A stretch of 64,000 nt of DNA, taken from Buttiauxella agrestis ATCC 33320 (GTDB taxonomy: Bacteria; Pseudomonadota; Gammaproteobacteria; Enterobacterales; Enterobacteriaceae). The DNA lies in the NCBI RefSeq assembly GCF_000735355.1, contig NZ_JMPI01000020.1, positions 168,917 to 232,916 on the forward strand, in the 5' to 3' direction. The position numbers were made by a program, and so were the translations under genes. The notes beneath the pieces are model-generated. The model had not been told where the DNA came from. It saw only the letters and a program-made list of their open reading frames with translations, and did no database searches. Within the stretch, counting starts at the first letter, position 1; every line of letters begins with the position of its first letter. Shown here piece by piece: positions 37,108 to 46,535 of this stretch.

Positions 37108-37134
37108 GGTGGACAGGCTTGCGCGCTGCCCACC
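37108..37134 (-). terminator. Attenuator-like hairpin between ahpC and ahpF
   Basis: On the minus strand GGTGGGCAG pairs with CTGTCCACC (9 bp with one G-U), followed four bases later by five U residues. A partial terminator here would make ahpC transcripts exceed ahpF, in keeping with the higher cellular level of AhpC. Confidence 0.55.
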
Positions 37135-37175
37135 ACTAAGTTGCTTATTGCAGGTGTTTATTGTCTTATTATTTT

Positions 37176-37739
37176 TTAGATCTTACCGACCAGATCTAAG
37201 GACGGAGACAGAGTCGCTTCGCCTTCTTTCCATTTGGCCGGGCAAACTTCACCTGGGTGAGAAGCCACATACTGAGCGGCTTTCACTTTGCGCAGTAGGT
37301 CAGATGCGTCACGGCCAATGCCTTCCGCAGTCACTTCGATAGCCTGAATGATGCCCTGTGGGTCCACAATAAAGGTGCCGCGGTCAGCCAGACCCTGGTC
37401 TTCACGCATGATTTCGAAGTTACGAGTCAGTGCGCCAGTTGGGTCGCCGATCATCGCGTATTTGATTTTCGCGATAGTGTCAGAGCTGCTGTGCCATGCT
37501 TTGTGAGTGAAATGGGTGTCGGTGGAAACAGAGTAGATATCCACGCCCAGTTTCTGGAATTCTTCATAGTGGTCAGCAACATCACCCAATTCAGTTGGGC
37601 AAACAAAAGTAAAGTCAGCTGGATAGAAGAAGAAAACGCTCCAGCGACCTTCTACATCCTGCTCGGTAACTTCAACGAATTCACCGTTTTTAAAAGCGCT
37701 GTTTTTGAATGGTTTGATTTTTGTATTAATTAAAGACAT
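37176..37739 (-). CDS. ahpC: AhpC, alkyl hydroperoxide reductase peroxiredoxin subunit
   Basis: A 187-residue typical 2-Cys peroxiredoxin that scavenges hydrogen peroxide and organic peroxides. Peroxidatic Cys47 is in FTFVCPTE and resolving Cys166 in GEVCPAKW. The start at 37739 ([10 protein letters not shown]) is preceded by GGAGGAAGTACAG, nearly identical to the E. coli leader; the upstream in-frame extension is the promoter/leader, probably OxyR-controlled. It forms an operon with ahpF. Confidence 0.97.
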   Translation of the reverse strand: MSLINTKIKPFKNSAFKNGEFVEVTEQDVEGRWSVFFFYPADFTFVCPTELGDVADHYEEFQKLGVDIYSVSTDTHFTHKAWHSSSDTIAKIKYAMIGDPTGALTRNFEIMREDQGLADRGTFIVDPQGIIQAIEVTAEGIGRDASDLLRKVKAAQYVASHPGEVCPAKWKEGEATLSPSLDLVGKI

Positions 37740-37851
37740 CTGTACTTCCTCCGTTTTGCGATGGGAGAAAGGTACCGAATATAAGCATTTGGTTCTAATG
37801 GGTAGGCTGTATCGAATCAAAAGGTATAACCTAACAACCTGAGCGACAGGC

Positions 37852-37878
37852 AAAAAAAAACCACCCGTTGCCGGGTGG
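37852..37878 (-). terminator. Orphan minus-strand terminator upstream of ahpC
   Basis: The minus strand reads CCACCCG-GCAA-CGGGTGG followed by nine U residues (A9 at 37852-37860). No annotated minus-strand gene lies immediately upstream, so either an unannotated RNA ends here or it insulates ahpC. Confidence 0.8.
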
Positions 37879-37879
37879 C

Positions 37880-38030
37880 CTATATTTGTTGCGCGTTACA
37901 ATTCCACTTTAAAAAATCATAACAGCGGCGGGATTAAATCATTGATGCCGCGTATCGGTCAATCGACCTAATCGTTGTATTAACGATGATTGTAATAGCT
38001 GCCAGCTATTGATCATTGACTCATCTTGCC
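37880..38030 (-). ncRNA. Candidate structured small RNA (hypothesis)
   Basis: Within a 435-bp gene-free gap, three consecutive hairpins can be drawn: AATAGCT/AGCTATT (37994-38010), ATCGTT/AACGAT (37971-37987) and GGTC/GACC (37957-37968). They precede the strong orphan terminator at 37852-37878 on the minus strand. This is the layout of a short structured transcript, but I recognise no known family and cannot identify a promoter with confidence. The remainder of the gap (38030-38174) holds the presumed opgB promoter; 37740-37850 is the ahpC promoter/leader. Confidence 0.3.
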
Positions 38031-38174
38031 AACAGAACCCGAACAATTCCGAAATGCAGCACACTTTCATGTCATGGAAATTGCAGGAACGTGACAACAA
38101 CGTTAGATTTAGCCTTCAGAAATGACTGAATACAGCTTTGCGCCAGTGAGCGCGTTTATTTCGAGGGTCAGGCG

Positions 38175-40463
38175 TTGTCGGAAATGCTTTCAATTGTGTT
38201 GTTTGTTGCAGCCATCGCCGTGTATGCCGCTAAAGCTGGACGCAATATCTGGTGGTTTAGCGTCATCCTTTTTATTTTGGGTCTGTATATTGTCCTGAAC
38301 GTCACTTTTGTTGCCAGTAATTACTTTACCGGTGAAGGGATTAACGACGCAGTACTGTACACGCTGACCAGCAGCATGACCGGAGCCGGAATTGGTAAAT
38401 ACATCCTGCCGGGCGTGGGGGTATTTGTTGCGCTGGTGGCGGTTTTTGGCGCGTTGACCTGGGTTTTACGCCGCCGAAAAGGTTATCCGCATCATTTTGG
38501 CTACAGCTTGCTGGCGCTGGTTTTGGCGCTGGCCTCGGTGGATGCGTCGCCGGCTTTTCGTCAGGTGGCTGAGCTGGTGAAATCACAAACGCGTTCGGGT
38601 GATTCCGACTTCGCTGTGTATTATCAGGTTCCGCAGGGGGGGATTAAAAATCCAAAACTCAACCTGGTTTATATTTATGGCGAAAGTCTTGAACGCACCT
38701 ATTTCGAACCTGAATTATTCCCTGATTTAGCACCGGAATTAACCGGGCTTAAAAATGAAGGAATAGATTTCAGCCATACCATGCAATTACCGGGCACCGA
38801 TTACACAATTGCCGGAATGGTCGCTTCGCAATGCGGCATTCCATTATTTGCGCCATTCGAAGGGAATTCATCCGCTTCGTTATCGAGTTTCTTCCCGAAG
38901 AATATTTGCCTGGGCGATATCCTGAAAGCGTCTGGTTATGAAAACTATTTTATGCAGGGCGCAGATTTACGCTTTGCAGGCAAAGACGTCTTTTTACAAT
39001 CTCACGGCTTTGACCACATGTACGGCGCGCAAGAGCTGAAAACCATGGTTGCTGACCCGCAGTACCGCAACAACTGGGGTTTTTATGACGATACAGTACT
39101 GGATGAAGTCTTTGAGAAATATGTGGAATTGTCGAAAGCGAATAAGCGTTTCTCGCTGTTTACGCTCACGGTTGATACTCATCACCCGGACGGTTTTATC
39201 TCAAAAACCTGTAAACGCCGCAGCTATAATTTTGACGGCAAAGAAAACCAGTCATTTAGCGCAGTGGCCTGTAGCCAGGAACATATTGCCGCTCTTATCG
39301 AAAAAATAAAGGCCTCACCATATTTTAAAAATACCGTGATTGTGGTGAGTTCTGACCATCTGGCAATGAACAATACTGCATATAAATACCTCAATCAGCA
39401 CGAGCGTAATAACCTGTTCTTTATTCTCCGTGGTGATAAACCGCAGGCTGATTTGGTGCCCGTTAAACGCAGCACTCTGGATAACGGAGCGACGGTGCTG
39501 GATGTTCTGGGCGGTGATAATTACCTTGGGTTAGGGCGCAGCAGTTTATCCGGGCAGTCGATTGCATCTGTCTTCCTTAACGTCAAAGAAAAAGTGATGG
39601 AGTGGAAACCAGACGTTATCGATCTGTGGAATTTCCCGAAAACCATTACTCAGTATGAAATTGACCAGAAGAAAAATACCTTCAGCTACTCTGGCGCACA
39701 TTTCAAAATGCCTTTGTTGCTGCGTATTCTGGATAAAAAAATCGAGCCGTTGCCTGAAAGCGAATATTCCGCGCCGCTGCGTTATCAACTGGCTGACTTT
39801 AAAGAAAACGATAAATTCATTTGGGTCGATCGCTGTTTTAAAATGGCGCGTCTGTGGGATTCAAAACTGGCACTTTCCACCGGGCTGTGCGTGGCTCAGG
39901 GGCAAATGGGCGGTCAACCCACGGTGCGTTTAATCGAACAGCAGCAGGAACAACATGCGGTTGAATTCGCCAGACAGGATATCGACAAAACGCGCTTTAA
40001 AAAGAATGTCGCGTTACTCAAAGTGGATGAAAATGCCATTCGCTATCAGGCCGATAGCTTTATTTTCAACGTGCCGGGCGCGCCAGATAACGTCAAAGAG
40101 TTTAGCGGGATCTCACGCCCGGAAGAGTGGGGGCGCTGGTCAAATGCTAATCTGGCACCGGAAGTGAAAATTGAATATGCCGAACCGCTGCCAGAGAAAT
40201 TTGACCTGGTGATTACGGCTAAAGCGTTCGGCCCGAATATTGGCCAGCCAGTGCCGGTGAAAGTCGGAAACCAGCAGCAGACACTCACGCTTGGCGAAGA
40301 ATTAAGTACCACTACCTTGCATTTTGATAACCCGGAGCGCAGTCATCTGCTGGAAATTATCCCGCCGCAGCCGAAGTTATCCAATGAAGGCAATATTCTT
40401 GGCCATGAGCCGCGTAAGCTGGGGATTGGTATGGAAGATATTAAAGTCGTGCCCGCCACGTAG
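38175..40463 (+). CDS. opgB: OpgB (MdoB), phosphoglycerol transferase I
   Basis: A 762-residue membrane protein that moves phosphoglycerol from phosphatidylglycerol to periplasmic glucans. N-terminal membrane segments (about residues 1-105) precede a large periplasmic sulfatase/LTA-synthase-like domain with [42 protein letters not shown] and [16 protein letters not shown]. Length matches E. coli OpgB (763). The predicted start is TTG at 38175 ([10 protein letters not shown] aligns with E. coli); an ATG three codons later is the alternative. In E. coli opgB lies far away, so this location is unusual. Confidence 0.92.
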   Translation: MSEMLSIVLFVAAIAVYAAKAGRNIWWFSVILFILGLYIVLNVTFVASNYFTGEGINDAVLYTLTSSMTGAGIGKYILPGVGVFVALVAVFGALTWVLRRRKGYPHHFGYSLLALVLALASVDASPAFRQVAELVKSQTRSGDSDFAVYYQVPQGGIKNPKLNLVYIYGESLERTYFEPELFPDLAPELTGLKNEGIDFSHTMQLPGTDYTIAGMVASQCGIPLFAPFEGNSSASLSSFFPKNICLGDILKASGYENYFMQGADLRFAGKDVFLQSHGFDHMYGAQELKTMVADPQYRNNWGFYDDTVLDEVFEKYVELSKANKRFSLFTLTVDTHHPDGFISKTCKRRSYNFDGKENQSFSAVACSQEHIAALIEKIKASPYFKNTVIVVSSDHLAMNNTAYKYLNQHERNNLFFILRGDKPQADLVPVKRSTLDNGATVLDVLGGDNYLGLGRSSLSGQSIASVFLNVKEKVMEWKPDVIDLWNFPKTITQYEIDQKKNTFSYSGAHFKMPLLLRILDKKIEPLPESEYSAPLRYQLADFKENDKFIWVDRCFKMARLWDSKLALSTGLCVAQGQMGGQPTVRLIEQQQEQHAVEFARQDIDKTRFKKNVALLKVDENAIRYQADSFIFNVPGAPDNVKEFSGISRPEEWGRWSNANLAPEVKIEYAEPLPEKFDLVITAKAFGPNIGQPVPVKVGNQQQTLTLGEELSTTTLHFDNPERSHLLEIIPPQPKLSNEGNILGHEPRKLGIGMEDIKVVPAT

Positions 40464-40464
40464 T

Positions 40465-40535
40465 TGTCGGATGACGCTTGCGCTTATCCGACCTACGCAA
40501 AGAAACGTAGGGTGGATAAGCGCAGCGTCATCCAC
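40465..40535. repeat. REP pair (BIME-like) between opgB and gdhA
   Basis: Two oppositely oriented REP units, GTCGGATGACGCTTGCGC onward (40465-40498) and GTAGGGTGGATAAGCGCAG onward (40506-40535), between two convergent genes. Confidence 0.8.
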
Positions 40536-40551
40536 CATTTACATCAAATAC

Positions 40552-41895
40552 TTACAGAACGCCCTGGCCTAACATCGCGTCGGCCACTTTTACAAAGCCC
40601 GCAATATTCGCGCCGCGAACATAATGCGTTTGTTTTTCTTCGCCGCCGTAGTTCACGCAGGCTTCGTGAATATCAAGCATGATGTGGTGCAGGCGAATAT
40701 CCACTTTCTCCGCTTTCCAGCCCAGGCGTGCCGCATTCTGCGCCATTTCCAGGCCAGATGTCGCCACACCACCGGCGTTGGCTGCTTTACCCGGTGCAAA
40801 CAATACGCCCGCATCAAGGAACAGATTCGTCGCCTCAATAGTGGTGGGCATATTTGCCCCTTCAGCCACCGCTTTCACGCCGTTGGCGATAAGCGTGCGT
40901 GCCGCTTCGGTATCCAGCTCATTTTGCGTGGCACATGGCAGCGCGATATCAACCGGAACGCTCCACGGTTGCTGGCCTTCGAGATATTTCAGACCAAATT
41001 CGCGGGCGTAATCGGCCACGCGTCCGTCGCGGCTGGATTTAATCTCTGTCAAACGCGCCAGTTTTTCGGTGGTAAAGCCCGCTTCATCGACGACGGTACC
41101 GTTGGAGTCAGACGCCGTTACGACCCGAGCGCCCAATGACAGCGCTTTTTCGATGGCGTATTGCGCAACGTTGCCGGAGCCGGAAACCGCCACGCGCATG
41201 CCTTCAAAGCCCAGCCCGTGGCGTTGCAGCATTGCATCAGTGAAATAAATCAGCCCGTAACCGGTGGCTTCCGGGCGAATCAGGCTGCCGCCGAATGACA
41301 AACCCTTGCCGGTAAACACGCAGGCAGTATTGTTGGAGAGCTTTTTCATCATTCCCGCCATAAAGCCCACTTCACGCCCGCCAACGCCGATATCGCCTGC
41401 CGGTACGTCAGTGTCTGGCCCCAGATGGCGATACAACTCCATCATCAGTGCCTGGCAAAAACGCATCACTTCGCCTTCGCTTTTGCCTTTCGGGTTAAAG
41501 TCGCTGCCGCCTTTACCGCCGCCCATTGGCAGCGTGGTCAGGGCATTTTTGAAGGTTTGCTCAAAGCCTAAGAATTTCAGAATCGAAAGGTTAACGGAGG
41601 GATGGAAACGCATTCCTCCTTTAAATGGGCCAATGGCGGAGCTGAACTGCACGCGCCAGGCGCGGTTTACCTGCACTTGATTCTTATCATCAACCCAGGT
41701 CACGCGGAACTGAATCACGCGTTCAGGTTCCACAAGGCGCTCTAAAAGTGCCGAATGGCGGTATTGCGGATTTTGCTCCAGGAACGGCCAGAGCGTGGTC
41801 ATGACTTCACGTACTGCCTGGGCAAATTCGGGTTGGTTTGGATCGCGTTGTTGAACAGAGGTCAGGAATGATTCGAGGGAAAGCGTGTTTTCCAT
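40552..41895 (-). CDS. gdhA: GdhA, NADP-specific glutamate dehydrogenase
   Basis: A 447-residue hexameric enzyme that makes glutamate from 2-oxoglutarate and ammonia with NADPH. PMGGGKGGSDF contains the catalytic/substrate lysines; GSGNVAQYAIEKA is the Rossmann NADP site, and ALPCATQNELD is conserved. The start at 41895 (MENTLSLESF) gives the same length as E. coli; the upstream extension to 41961 is unsupported. It sits between opgB and entD, unlike E. coli, where gdhA is elsewhere. Ammonia assimilation complements the nearby allantoin pathway, but the linkage may be coincidental. Confidence 0.95.
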   Translation of the reverse strand: MENTLSLESFLTSVQQRDPNQPEFAQAVREVMTTLWPFLEQNPQYRHSALLERLVEPERVIQFRVTWVDDKNQVQVNRAWRVQFSSAIGPFKGGMRFHPSVNLSILKFLGFEQTFKNALTTLPMGGGKGGSDFNPKGKSEGEVMRFCQALMMELYRHLGPDTDVPAGDIGVGGREVGFMAGMMKKLSNNTACVFTGKGLSFGGSLIRPEATGYGLIYFTDAMLQRHGLGFEGMRVAVSGSGNVAQYAIEKALSLGARVVTASDSNGTVVDEAGFTTEKLARLTEIKSSRDGRVADYAREFGLKYLEGQQPWSVPVDIALPCATQNELDTEAARTLIANGVKAVAEGANMPTTIEATNLFLDAGVLFAPGKAANAGGVATSGLEMAQNAARLGWKAEKVDIRLHHIMLDIHEACVNYGGEEKQTHYVRGANIAGFVKVADAMLGQGVL

Positions 41896-41989
41896 AGTCC
41901 AAAAAGTCCTTGTAATAATAGATGTTATATATGCGTTGTGTTCTTCGAATATAACATTCACTTATTACTGAACCGCAAGCGATTTCTTT

Positions 41990-42673
41990 TTATTGCCGCC
42001 CGAGCTGTATTAGTGTTATTAATTTCCCTGCGTCATTATTCCATATAATCATGAATTTATTTCCTTTTTTGTATGGCCCAAGTGAATGGTTGAGGGTCAG
42101 AATCAATTGCGTGTCATCTATTTTACTTATTGATGCATAAGAGAAATCAAAGTAACGACCCACATGGCGGAACATAGCTTTGAATAAACTTTCTTTTGCG
42201 CAAAAGGCCATGGTTAATGCGTAATGGAAAGGGTAAGGGGATTGGCGCAACAGTTCTTTTTCTGCGCAATCTATAATCCCGCCATGAATTTCTTCGGCGA
42301 TGTTTGGGGCAATAATTTCTTCATAATCGATACCGATGCCTTCGCGCATATCCGCAGAATCAGCCACCACCGTCGCGAATGCCACATTGCCGCTGTGCGT
42401 AATGCTGCCGGTGAATCCGGGCGGCCAGCAGGGTTCACGGTGCAAGCCAATTCCCGGCACATAGTCATTTACGCCATGAAAACGTAGTGCTTCAGATGCC
42501 GCAATCCTTCCGGCCAGATGCTCGGCTTTGCGCTTAATAACGGCGTTGGATAAGCGAGGGTGGTGCGGCAGCCATAACAGGTCGTCGGGCTGAAAGGTTG
42601 TGGCGTCAAAATCCACGCGGACGATTCGTTGCCCAGTATTGGGGAAGCTGAAATTTGTGAGCTGGGTTTTCAT
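41990..42673 (-). CDS. entD: EntD, enterobactin phosphopantetheinyl transferase
   Basis: A 227-residue Sfp-type enzyme that attaches 4'-phosphopantetheine to the carrier domains of EntB and EntF. The paired motifs GIGIDYEEI (Mg binding) and FCAKESLFKA near residue 160 are present, with EHLAGRIAASEALR near the N-terminus. The start at 42673 (MKTQLTNFSF) has AGGGAGAAACATCTC upstream; a longer in-frame reading begins inside the repeat hairpin and is rejected. It is downstream of fepA, presumably co-transcribed through a long hairpin. Confidence 0.93.
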   Translation of the reverse strand: MKTQLTNFSFPNTGQRIVRVDFDATTFQPDDLLWLPHHPRLSNAVIKRKAEHLAGRIAASEALRFHGVNDYVPGIGLHREPCWPPGFTGSITHSGNVAFATVVADSADMREGIGIDYEEIIAPNIAEEIHGGIIDCAEKELLRQSPYPFHYALTMAFCAKESLFKAMFRHVGRYFDFSYASISKIDDTQLILTLNHSLGPYKKGNKFMIIWNNDAGKLITLIQLGRQ

Positions 42674-42684
42674 GAGATGTTTCT

Positions 42685-42740
42685 CCCTCACCCTCACCCT
42701 CACCCTAACCCTCTCCCTGAGGGAGAGGGTTAGGGTGAGG
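42685..42740. repeat. Telomere-like tandem hexamers forming a 20-bp-arm hairpin
   Basis: CCCTCA repeated three times, then CCCTAA and CCCTCT, form the left arm of a perfect 20-bp inverted repeat (42698-42717 with 42721-42740) around a 3-nt TGA loop; the right arm reads GGGTTAGGG in its middle. It fills almost the whole fepA-entD gap. Similar C-rich hairpins are dispersed in many gamma-proteobacterial genomes. There is no U-tract. Confidence 0.85.
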
Positions 42741-42743
42741 TAA

Positions 42744-45020
42744 TTAGAAGTGCGTGTTCAAACTGACGTAGTAAGTACGGCCAGACTCGTTATAGGTCGC
42801 GGCACCTGCGCCGTACATATAACCATTGTCACCACCCGTTGTCTGGGCATTGCCCGCACGCCAGTGGCGCTCGTCGAACAGGTTGTCGATACCCGCCGTC
42901 AGGCTCACATTCTTCGTCGCATCCCAGGTTCCGCTCAGGCCAACGATGCTGTAAGGGCTAACTTCGTTAGTTTCTGGGCCCGTTGCTGGCTGGCCTTTGT
43001 AGTTGTATTTCTTCGGCTGTTGTTTGCCGTACCACGTAAAGGTGGATTGCACAGAAACGTCCTGGCGAATCTGCCAGCTCAGCGTTGAGTTGAGCGTGTA
43101 TTCCGGGATAACAGAAAGACGCTCGCCGGTTTCTTTGTTCTTACTTTCCAGCATATAGGTGACGTTGTTCGTCCAGCTTACCGTGGTGGAAACTGGAACG
43201 TTTAACGTTCCTTCAAGCCCTTCTACCAGTGCTTTAGGAATGTTTTCCCACTGGTAAATATCGGTCTTGGTTTTGCCGGAAGAGGTCTGGCCGATAGGAG
43301 CATAGCCCGCTTCGATTTTGTCTTTGTAATCGTTACGGAACCAGGTCACACCTGCGAGCCAGCCGTCTTTTTTGAACTCAAGGCCAATCTCTTTGTTAAC
43401 GCTGGTTTCAGCCTTAAGGTCTTCGTTACCCATCATGTAACAGCCCACGCCAGTGCTGCTTGCGTAGCAACCCTGTCCCTTACTGTACAAAATGTAGTTC
43501 GGGTTAGTTTGATACAGACTCGGCGCTTTATACGCCTGGGCGATACCCATTTTCAGCGTGAAATAATCCCCTAAACCTTGCGACAGGTTGAGTGACGGAC
43601 TCCAGTTGCTGCCAACAATGCTGTGGTGATCAAAACGCACGCCCGGCGTCAGCATGGTGCTGTCCGTCAGCTCCATATTGTCTTCGGCAAACAGCGAGAA
43701 GATTTCAGCCTGGGAATACGGGCTACGACCAGTGCTGGATGAACCTGGAACCGGCCCGCCCATGAAGGTCTGGTTGTTTGAAGACAAATCTTTCATCTTC
43801 TGCTGGTTCCATTCGGTGCCCAGCGTCAGGTTCTGATTCACGATAAAATCAATCGGGATATTCACATCGCTGTGCAGCAGCACGTCGCTCAAATCGATAT
43901 CGCTGAATTGATCGCTGGAGAAAATCCCTTCGGTGCCACCGGCCAGGCCTTCTTGCATACGCGAGTTGCGCGTATGTTCGTACTGCACCCAGTTGCTGGT
44001 GGTCAGGCCGTTATCCCAACCGCCATTCCAGGTCAAAGAGTAGCTCTGGCGGTACAGACGGTTTGTCTCTTCGCCATAGTTATCTTTAACGATTTTGTTG
44101 GTGTTGGTGTTTTGGGTATCGCCGGAATACAGGTTGCCCTGGCGGCTGTAGCCCGCTTCCAGTTCCAAAGATTGCATTGGCGCAAAGTCCCAACGCACCA
44201 CGCCGTTGATGTCTTTGTTAATCACACCCTCGCGCCCGGCGGGCAGCGTATCGGCGTAAATACCAGTACGTTCAGACTGGTGACCCTGGTTGATATCCCA
44301 TGCATCGGCCTGGGTTTTATCGAGGTTGCCGTACAGGCGGAAGCTGAAATCCCCGCCCAGCGGGCCATTCAGACTAAAGTTGGTGCGCTTGGTGGAACCT
44401 TCGTCTTTGTGTTCCGGCGCATTCAGATAGGTGTTCCAGGAACCGTGCCATTCGTTGGTGCCTTTTTTGGTGATGATATTCACCACGCCGCCAGCCGCGC
44501 CGTTGCCGTAACGTGCGGCGGCTGGGCCACGAATAACTTCAATACGTTCAACCATTTCTGGCGGAACCCAGCTTGCATCGCCGCGTGTATCACGCTCGCC
44601 ACGCCAGCCCAGACGCACAGAGTTACGGCTGGTCACGGGTTTACCATCAATAAGAATCAGCGTGTTTTCCGGGCCCATACCGCGAATATCAATCTGGCGA
44701 CCGTTGCCGCGCTGGCCGCTGGTGGAGTTACCCGTCAGGTTAACGCCCGGCATAGTACGAACGATTTCGGAAATATCACGCGCCGGTGGGCGCTTTTTGA
44801 GTTCTTCTGCTGTGATGGTCGAAACGCCTGGCGCCTGCAAATTTTGCTCGGCAGCGGTAACAACCAAAGTGTCTTCATGAGTGAGCGAGTCGTCGTTGCT
44901 GGATGCAGCGGCTTGCGCCGTTGCCGGTGCCGCTTGATCTGCCGCAAAGGCAGGTTGGGCGACCCCGTAAATCCCCAGATTGATCAGCATCGCGAGGGAA
45001 TAGTTAATTTTATTATTCAT
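42744..45020 (-). CDS. fepA: FepA, ferric enterobactin outer-membrane receptor
   Basis: A 758-residue TonB-dependent receptor. It has a signal peptide (MNNKINYSLAMLINLGIYGV, cleaved around AFAA), a TonB box (DTLVVTA), a plug domain (about 40-180; GQRGNGRQIDIRGMGPENTL), and a 22-strand barrel ending in the aromatic C-terminus VSLNTHF. The start at 45020 aligns with E. coli; an ATG 36 bp upstream has a fair GGGA site and cannot be excluded. It is divergent from fes across a Fur-controlled region and followed by entD. Confidence 0.95.
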   Translation of the reverse strand: MNNKINYSLAMLINLGIYGVAQPAFAADQAAPATAQAAASSNDDSLTHEDTLVVTAAEQNLQAPGVSTITAEELKKRPPARDISEIVRTMPGVNLTGNSTSGQRGNGRQIDIRGMGPENTLILIDGKPVTSRNSVRLGWRGERDTRGDASWVPPEMVERIEVIRGPAAARYGNGAAGGVVNIITKKGTNEWHGSWNTYLNAPEHKDEGSTKRTNFSLNGPLGGDFSFRLYGNLDKTQADAWDINQGHQSERTGIYADTLPAGREGVINKDINGVVRWDFAPMQSLELEAGYSRQGNLYSGDTQNTNTNKIVKDNYGEETNRLYRQSYSLTWNGGWDNGLTTSNWVQYEHTRNSRMQEGLAGGTEGIFSSDQFSDIDLSDVLLHSDVNIPIDFIVNQNLTLGTEWNQQKMKDLSSNNQTFMGGPVPGSSSTGRSPYSQAEIFSLFAEDNMELTDSTMLTPGVRFDHHSIVGSNWSPSLNLSQGLGDYFTLKMGIAQAYKAPSLYQTNPNYILYSKGQGCYASSTGVGCYMMGNEDLKAETSVNKEIGLEFKKDGWLAGVTWFRNDYKDKIEAGYAPIGQTSSGKTKTDIYQWENIPKALVEGLEGTLNVPVSTTVSWTNNVTYMLESKNKETGERLSVIPEYTLNSTLSWQIRQDVSVQSTFTWYGKQQPKKYNYKGQPATGPETNEVSPYSIVGLSGTWDATKNVSLTAGIDNLFDERHWRAGNAQTTGGDNGYMYGAGAATYNESGRTYYVSLNTHF

Positions 45021-45221
45021 TATGGCGGCCTGCTTTTCCGCTTCGCCCGGTGTCATTCCATTCCCATAGGGATCGGGCGCAGCATGGTTTTCACTTAGTC
45101 ATACCGGGATCTATCCAGCATTCGCCCTGAAATGAGGGAATCGTGCGTTCAAGTTCGGCAATTTATTGTTTTTGCACCCGGAAGCTGGTAGCTCAAAGCG
45201 CGGAAATACGCTATTGCAAAT

Positions 45222-45240
45222 GAAAATAATTATCAATAGT
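45222..45240. promoter_or_regulatory. Fur box in the fepA-fes intergenic region
   Basis: GAAAATAATTATCAATAGT matches the 19-bp Fur consensus GATAATGATAATCATTATC at 13 positions, and a second overlapping ATTATCAAT stretch follows to 45250. It lies between the divergent iron-regulated fepA and fes, as in E. coli. Confidence 0.65.
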
Positions 45241-45300
45241 ATTATCAATATATTTCAGGATTGTTGACCGTTATCAATAATTTCATAAGGTTATGCTCGA

Positions 45301-46518
45301 GTGACAAATTTGCTGACAGGAAGTGAGTGCTGGTGGCAGGAAAAACAGGCGCAAGGGATCCCCGCCGTTACCTGTAAAAGTGACAATCAGTGTGAGGTGC
45401 GTTTTTTGTGGCGTGATCCGCAAGGCTGCGAGAAAACCTCACCGATAAAGCGAGTCTGGATTTACATCACCGGCGTGACCGACCATCACCAAAAATCTCG
45501 CCCGCAAACTCTGGAACGCGTGCCGGGGACGGATGTCTGGCAGTGGCAAACTCGCCTCGGCAGCACATGGCGCGGAAGTTATTGTTTTATCCCGTCGGTC
45601 TGCGAAGAGGATTTCCCCGCGCAAGCGTTCGAGGGTATCGAACCGGCGCGTATGGCGCTGCGTGAAGGCTGGCGCAAACTGCTGCCGCGAGCCATTGCCG
45701 ATCCGCTGAACCCGGAAAGTTGGCTGGGCGGGCGCGGGCATCCGATGTCCGCACTCCATCTTCCTGACGCGCCGCCGCAGCCTGGTTGGGATAAGCCCAA
45801 CACGCCGCATTGCGCAGTGCAATGCATCACCTGGGACAGCCCGCGTCTGAAAAATCAGCGCAAAGTGTGGATTTTTGCGACCGGTGACGCACAACCCGAA
45901 GAGCGCCCACTGGCGATTTTGCTCGACGGCCAATTCTGGGCCGAAAGCATGCCGGTGTGGCCTGCGCTTCAGGCACAAACTGACGCCGGAGTGCTGCCGC
46001 CTGCGGTTTACGTGCTGATTGATGTTATCGACAACAACACCCGCAGCAACGAACTGCCGTGCAATGCGCAGTTTTGGCAGGCGTTGCAGGAAGAGTTATT
46101 ACCGCATCTGCGCACCCTCACTCGCTGGAATGAAAACCCCGAAACCACCGTGGTGGCTGGGCAAAGTTTTGGCGGGCTTTCCTCGCTTTATGCGGCACTT
46201 CACTGGCCAGAACAATTTGGCTGCGTGTTGAGCCAATCCGGGTCGTACTGGTGGCCTAACCGAGGAAGCAACCCGCAGGGCGGGCAGTTAATTCAGCGAC
46301 TCGAAGGTGGGCTGGTCTGTGACAAACCGCTGCGAATTTACCTTGAGGCAGGGGTCAGAGAACCTCTTATCCATCAGGTTAATCAACGAATTTATCCCTT
46401 ACTACAACAAACACAGCGAGCAGTTTTCTACCGTCAGGTTGACGGTGGACACGATGCGCTTTGCTGGCGGGGCGGGCTGATCAACGGCTTAGCCTGGCTC
46501 TGGAAAGCGTCTCTTTGA
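45301..46518 (+). CDS. fes: Fes, enterobactin esterase
   Basis: A 405-residue cytoplasmic esterase that hydrolyses imported ferric enterobactin to release iron. It has an N-terminal Fes domain (about 1-160; RVWIYITGVTDHHQ) and an alpha/beta-hydrolase with nucleophile Ser289 in GQSFGG and C-terminal GGHDALCWRGG carrying the catalytic His. The start is GTG at 45301; no in-frame ATG fits the aligned N-terminus. It begins the fes-ybdZ-entF operon. Confidence 0.95.
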   Translation: MTNLLTGSECWWQEKQAQGIPAVTCKSDNQCEVRFLWRDPQGCEKTSPIKRVWIYITGVTDHHQKSRPQTLERVPGTDVWQWQTRLGSTWRGSYCFIPSVCEEDFPAQAFEGIEPARMALREGWRKLLPRAIADPLNPESWLGGRGHPMSALHLPDAPPQPGWDKPNTPHCAVQCITWDSPRLKNQRKVWIFATGDAQPEERPLAILLDGQFWAESMPVWPALQAQTDAGVLPPAVYVLIDVIDNNTRSNELPCNAQFWQALQEELLPHLRTLTRWNENPETTVVAGQSFGGLSSLYAALHWPEQFGCVLSQSGSYWWPNRGSNPQGGQLIQRLEGGLVCDKPLRIYLEAGVREPLIHQVNQRIYPLLQQTQRAVFYRQVDGGHDALCWRGGLINGLAWLWKASL

Positions 46519-46535
46519 CAGGAGTGGAATGAAGT

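Noticed and set aside
45021..45056. Twelve-codon N-terminal extension of FepA from the ATG at 45056
   Set aside because: It has a reasonable ribosome site, but would place charged residues before the signal peptide, and the E. coli start aligns with 45020.
43872..45098. Long open frame (408 codons) antisense to fepA
   Set aside because: It is the shadow of a highly conserved receptor gene with strong codon bias; no ribosome site or recognisable protein.
45057..45300. Possible riboswitch in the fepA leader
   Set aside because: Short inverted segments are visible, but no known riboswitch core could be matched; the Fur box explains regulation.
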